DNA of 64,000 bases from an uncultured bacterium (lineage in GTDB: Bacteria > Cyanobacteriota > Vampirovibrionia > Gastranaerophilales > Gastranaerophilaceae), in contig CASFGO010000021.1 in assembly GCA_949294335.1 (NCBI GenBank), positions 1 to 64,000 of the forward strand, written 5' to 3'. Of the stretch, positions 63,040 through 64,000 are shown in pieces. A model generated the notes under the pieces. That model had not been told where the DNA came from and made no database searches. It was given only the letters and a program-made list of their open reading frames with translations. The position numbers and the translations under genes are program-made. Numbering within the stretch: position 1 is the first letter of the stretch; each line of letters starts with the position of its first letter.

Positions 63040-63819
63040 TTAAAATTTTATAATTTCTAAAGGATTTGTAACAGGTTGTTTTTTTCTTAAGTTATCAAGC
63101 TTAGATTGAACATAACCGGCATGTTTTGAATTTGGCTTTAATTCTAAGAATTTTTTATAATAGCGTTTTGCATCGGTTTTCTTATTCATATTTTCAAAGC
63201 AAACCCCCATGCCTAAATAAGCCCTATGATAGTTAGCATTTAGTTTAATTATTTTGAAAAAAATCTTACTTGCTTCAAAATATTTGCCATTACATATCAA
63301 TAAAGATGCCTTATGAGCATAAGCTTTTAAATAACCAGGTTTAGTTTCAATTAATTTATCATAAATTAGCATTGCTAAATCTTCTTCACCTACAAGCTCA
63401 TGAGCCAATGCTAATTGGATTTGAGCATCATTATTATTTGGATTTATAACAATTGCTTTTATTAATGCATCAATTGCTTTACAAGGTTCTCCATTTAAAA
63501 GATGACAAATACCCAACTCATAGAAAGTTTCAAAATGTCCTGCTTCTTGTTCTGAAGCTTTTAATAAACATTCAATTGCCTTATCATAATTCCCTAAAAA
63601 CTTATATGAAACCCCTAATCCATAATAAGAATCAGGATTATTACGTTTTATCATAATTGATTGTAAATACTTGGATACAGATTCTTGATGAAGATTTGCA
63701 AAACGTAAAGCATCACCTCTAACGCACAATCTATATGCTTCAGAGTTATTTTCTTTTCTATCTACTTTCACAGCTATATCAGAAACTTCTTTACCAGAAG
63801 TTTTTATATCTATCTTCAT
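63040..63819 (-). CDS. TPR-repeat protein
   Basis: A 259-aa protein of about six tetratricopeptide repeats (Y-x-G-L-G-V-S-Y and A-I-E-C-L-L-K-A-type units, for example PDSYYGLGVSYKFLGNYDKA). The repeats cover residues ~25-235. There is no signal peptide. It is probably a protein-protein adaptor; partners are unknown. RBS GGAGAGAGG precedes the ATG. It is divergent from the exported protein gene that starts at 63933. Confidence 0.85.
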   Translation of the reverse strand: MKIDIKTSGKEVSDIAVKVDRKENNSEAYRLCVRGDALRFANLHQESVSKYLQSIMIKRNNPDSYYGLGVSYKFLGNYDKAIECLLKASEQEAGHFETFYELGICHLLNGEPCKAIDALIKAIVINPNNNDAQIQLALAHELVGEEDLAMLIYDKLIETKPGYLKAYAHKASLLICNGKYFEASKIFFKIIKLNANYHRAYLGMGVCFENMNKKTDAKRYYKKFLELKPNSKHAGYVQSKLDNLRKKQPVTNPLEIIKF

Positions 63820-63932
63820 TTACCTCTCTCCACATTAAGATTGTATATTTTTGGATTATCAATGGTAACATCCGTTTGGTTGATATTTATAGACCATTGG
63901 ATTTATATTTTCTAATGTGATATAAATTTAAT

Positions 63933-64000
63933 ATGAAAAAAGTGCTGGTTGTTTTTTTATTAATATTATTTGGAAGTATCTCATTTGCAGAAGATGAGAT
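63933..64000 (+). CDS. Exported protein, 5' fragment
   Basis: The first 22 codons are visible: MKKVLVVFLLILFGSISFAEDE. This is a textbook Sec signal peptide with a basic start, hydrophobic core and a likely cleavage site after S-F-A. The rest lies outside the window. Confidence 0.6.
   Translation, partial: MKKVLVVFLLILFGSISFAEDE

Noticed and set aside
1..64000. tRNA genes in intergenic gaps
   Set aside because: All gaps were read; none holds a T-arm GTTCRAATC-type motif with a pairable acceptor stem.

Overview
The window is an AT-rich (roughly one third G+C), gene-dense bacterial chromosome segment. It carries about 56 protein genes, RNase P RNA, and mostly housekeeping content on both strands. 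TAA, TAG and TGA all act as stops, so the code is standard. Several features point to a gut Gastranaerophilales (Vampirovibrionia/Melainabacteria, the non-photosynthetic sister group of Cyanobacteria): a membrane-anchored YvcK, Na+-pump decarboxylase genes, B-vitamin genes, and a dispersed family of proteins that begin with an SSQARLLSLT-type N-terminus. That placement is inference from family content. No tRNA, 5S/16S/23S rRNA, CRISPR array, insertion sequence or prophage was seen.

Layout. 1-9 kb: the end of a member of the dispersed family, a Xer-type recombinase, then a cell-wall/division run (murC, murB, ddl, ftsQ), followed by ffh, ndk and tgt. 9-19 kb: an EF-hand hypothetical protein, two small antisense hypotheticals, a tail-less SSB coupled to a DUF1537 kinase and a PdxA-type dehydrogenase, ribD, an MBL hydrolase, a three-gene hypothetical stretch that includes a degenerate aldo/keto reductase, and rnpB. 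19-23 kb: rplT/rpmI, gatC, pyrG, ilvC. 23-32 kb: one 2993-residue mosaic gene. 32-35 kb: Gfo/Idh oxidoreductase, pgsA, trmL, nnrD, and an HTH protein. 36-44 kb: a second family member with GLUG-like repeats, thrB, a YhaM-like HD protein, an RHH protein, and pxpA-yvcK-panB-panC. 44-51 kb: HD protein, ribF, a formyltransferase, folE2, aroQ, a third family member, and a membrane-anchored PLD protein. 51-59 kb: a PC4-like gene, priA, birA and oadG-oadA-oadB on the minus strand, and a phosphodiester glycosidase. 59-64 kb: a fourth family member, gatA, a TPR protein, and the start of an exported protein.

Functional themes. Peptidoglycan precursor synthesis, cofactor synthesis (riboflavin/FAD, pantothenate, folate entry, NAD(P)HX repair), translation factors, and a Na+-translocating decarboxylase with its biotin ligase are all normal. 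The accessory interest lies in two things. The first is the four-member family: near-invariant N- and C-terminal helical modules flank unrelated cores, and the 5' module has different base composition. The second is the giant 2993-aa protein with CW-like N-terminal repeats, annexin-like GxGT[DN] loops, a hydrophobic segment, an HExxH motif, MORN/YD-like repeats and long tandem Thr/Glu/Gly and Pro/Thr/Val repeats.
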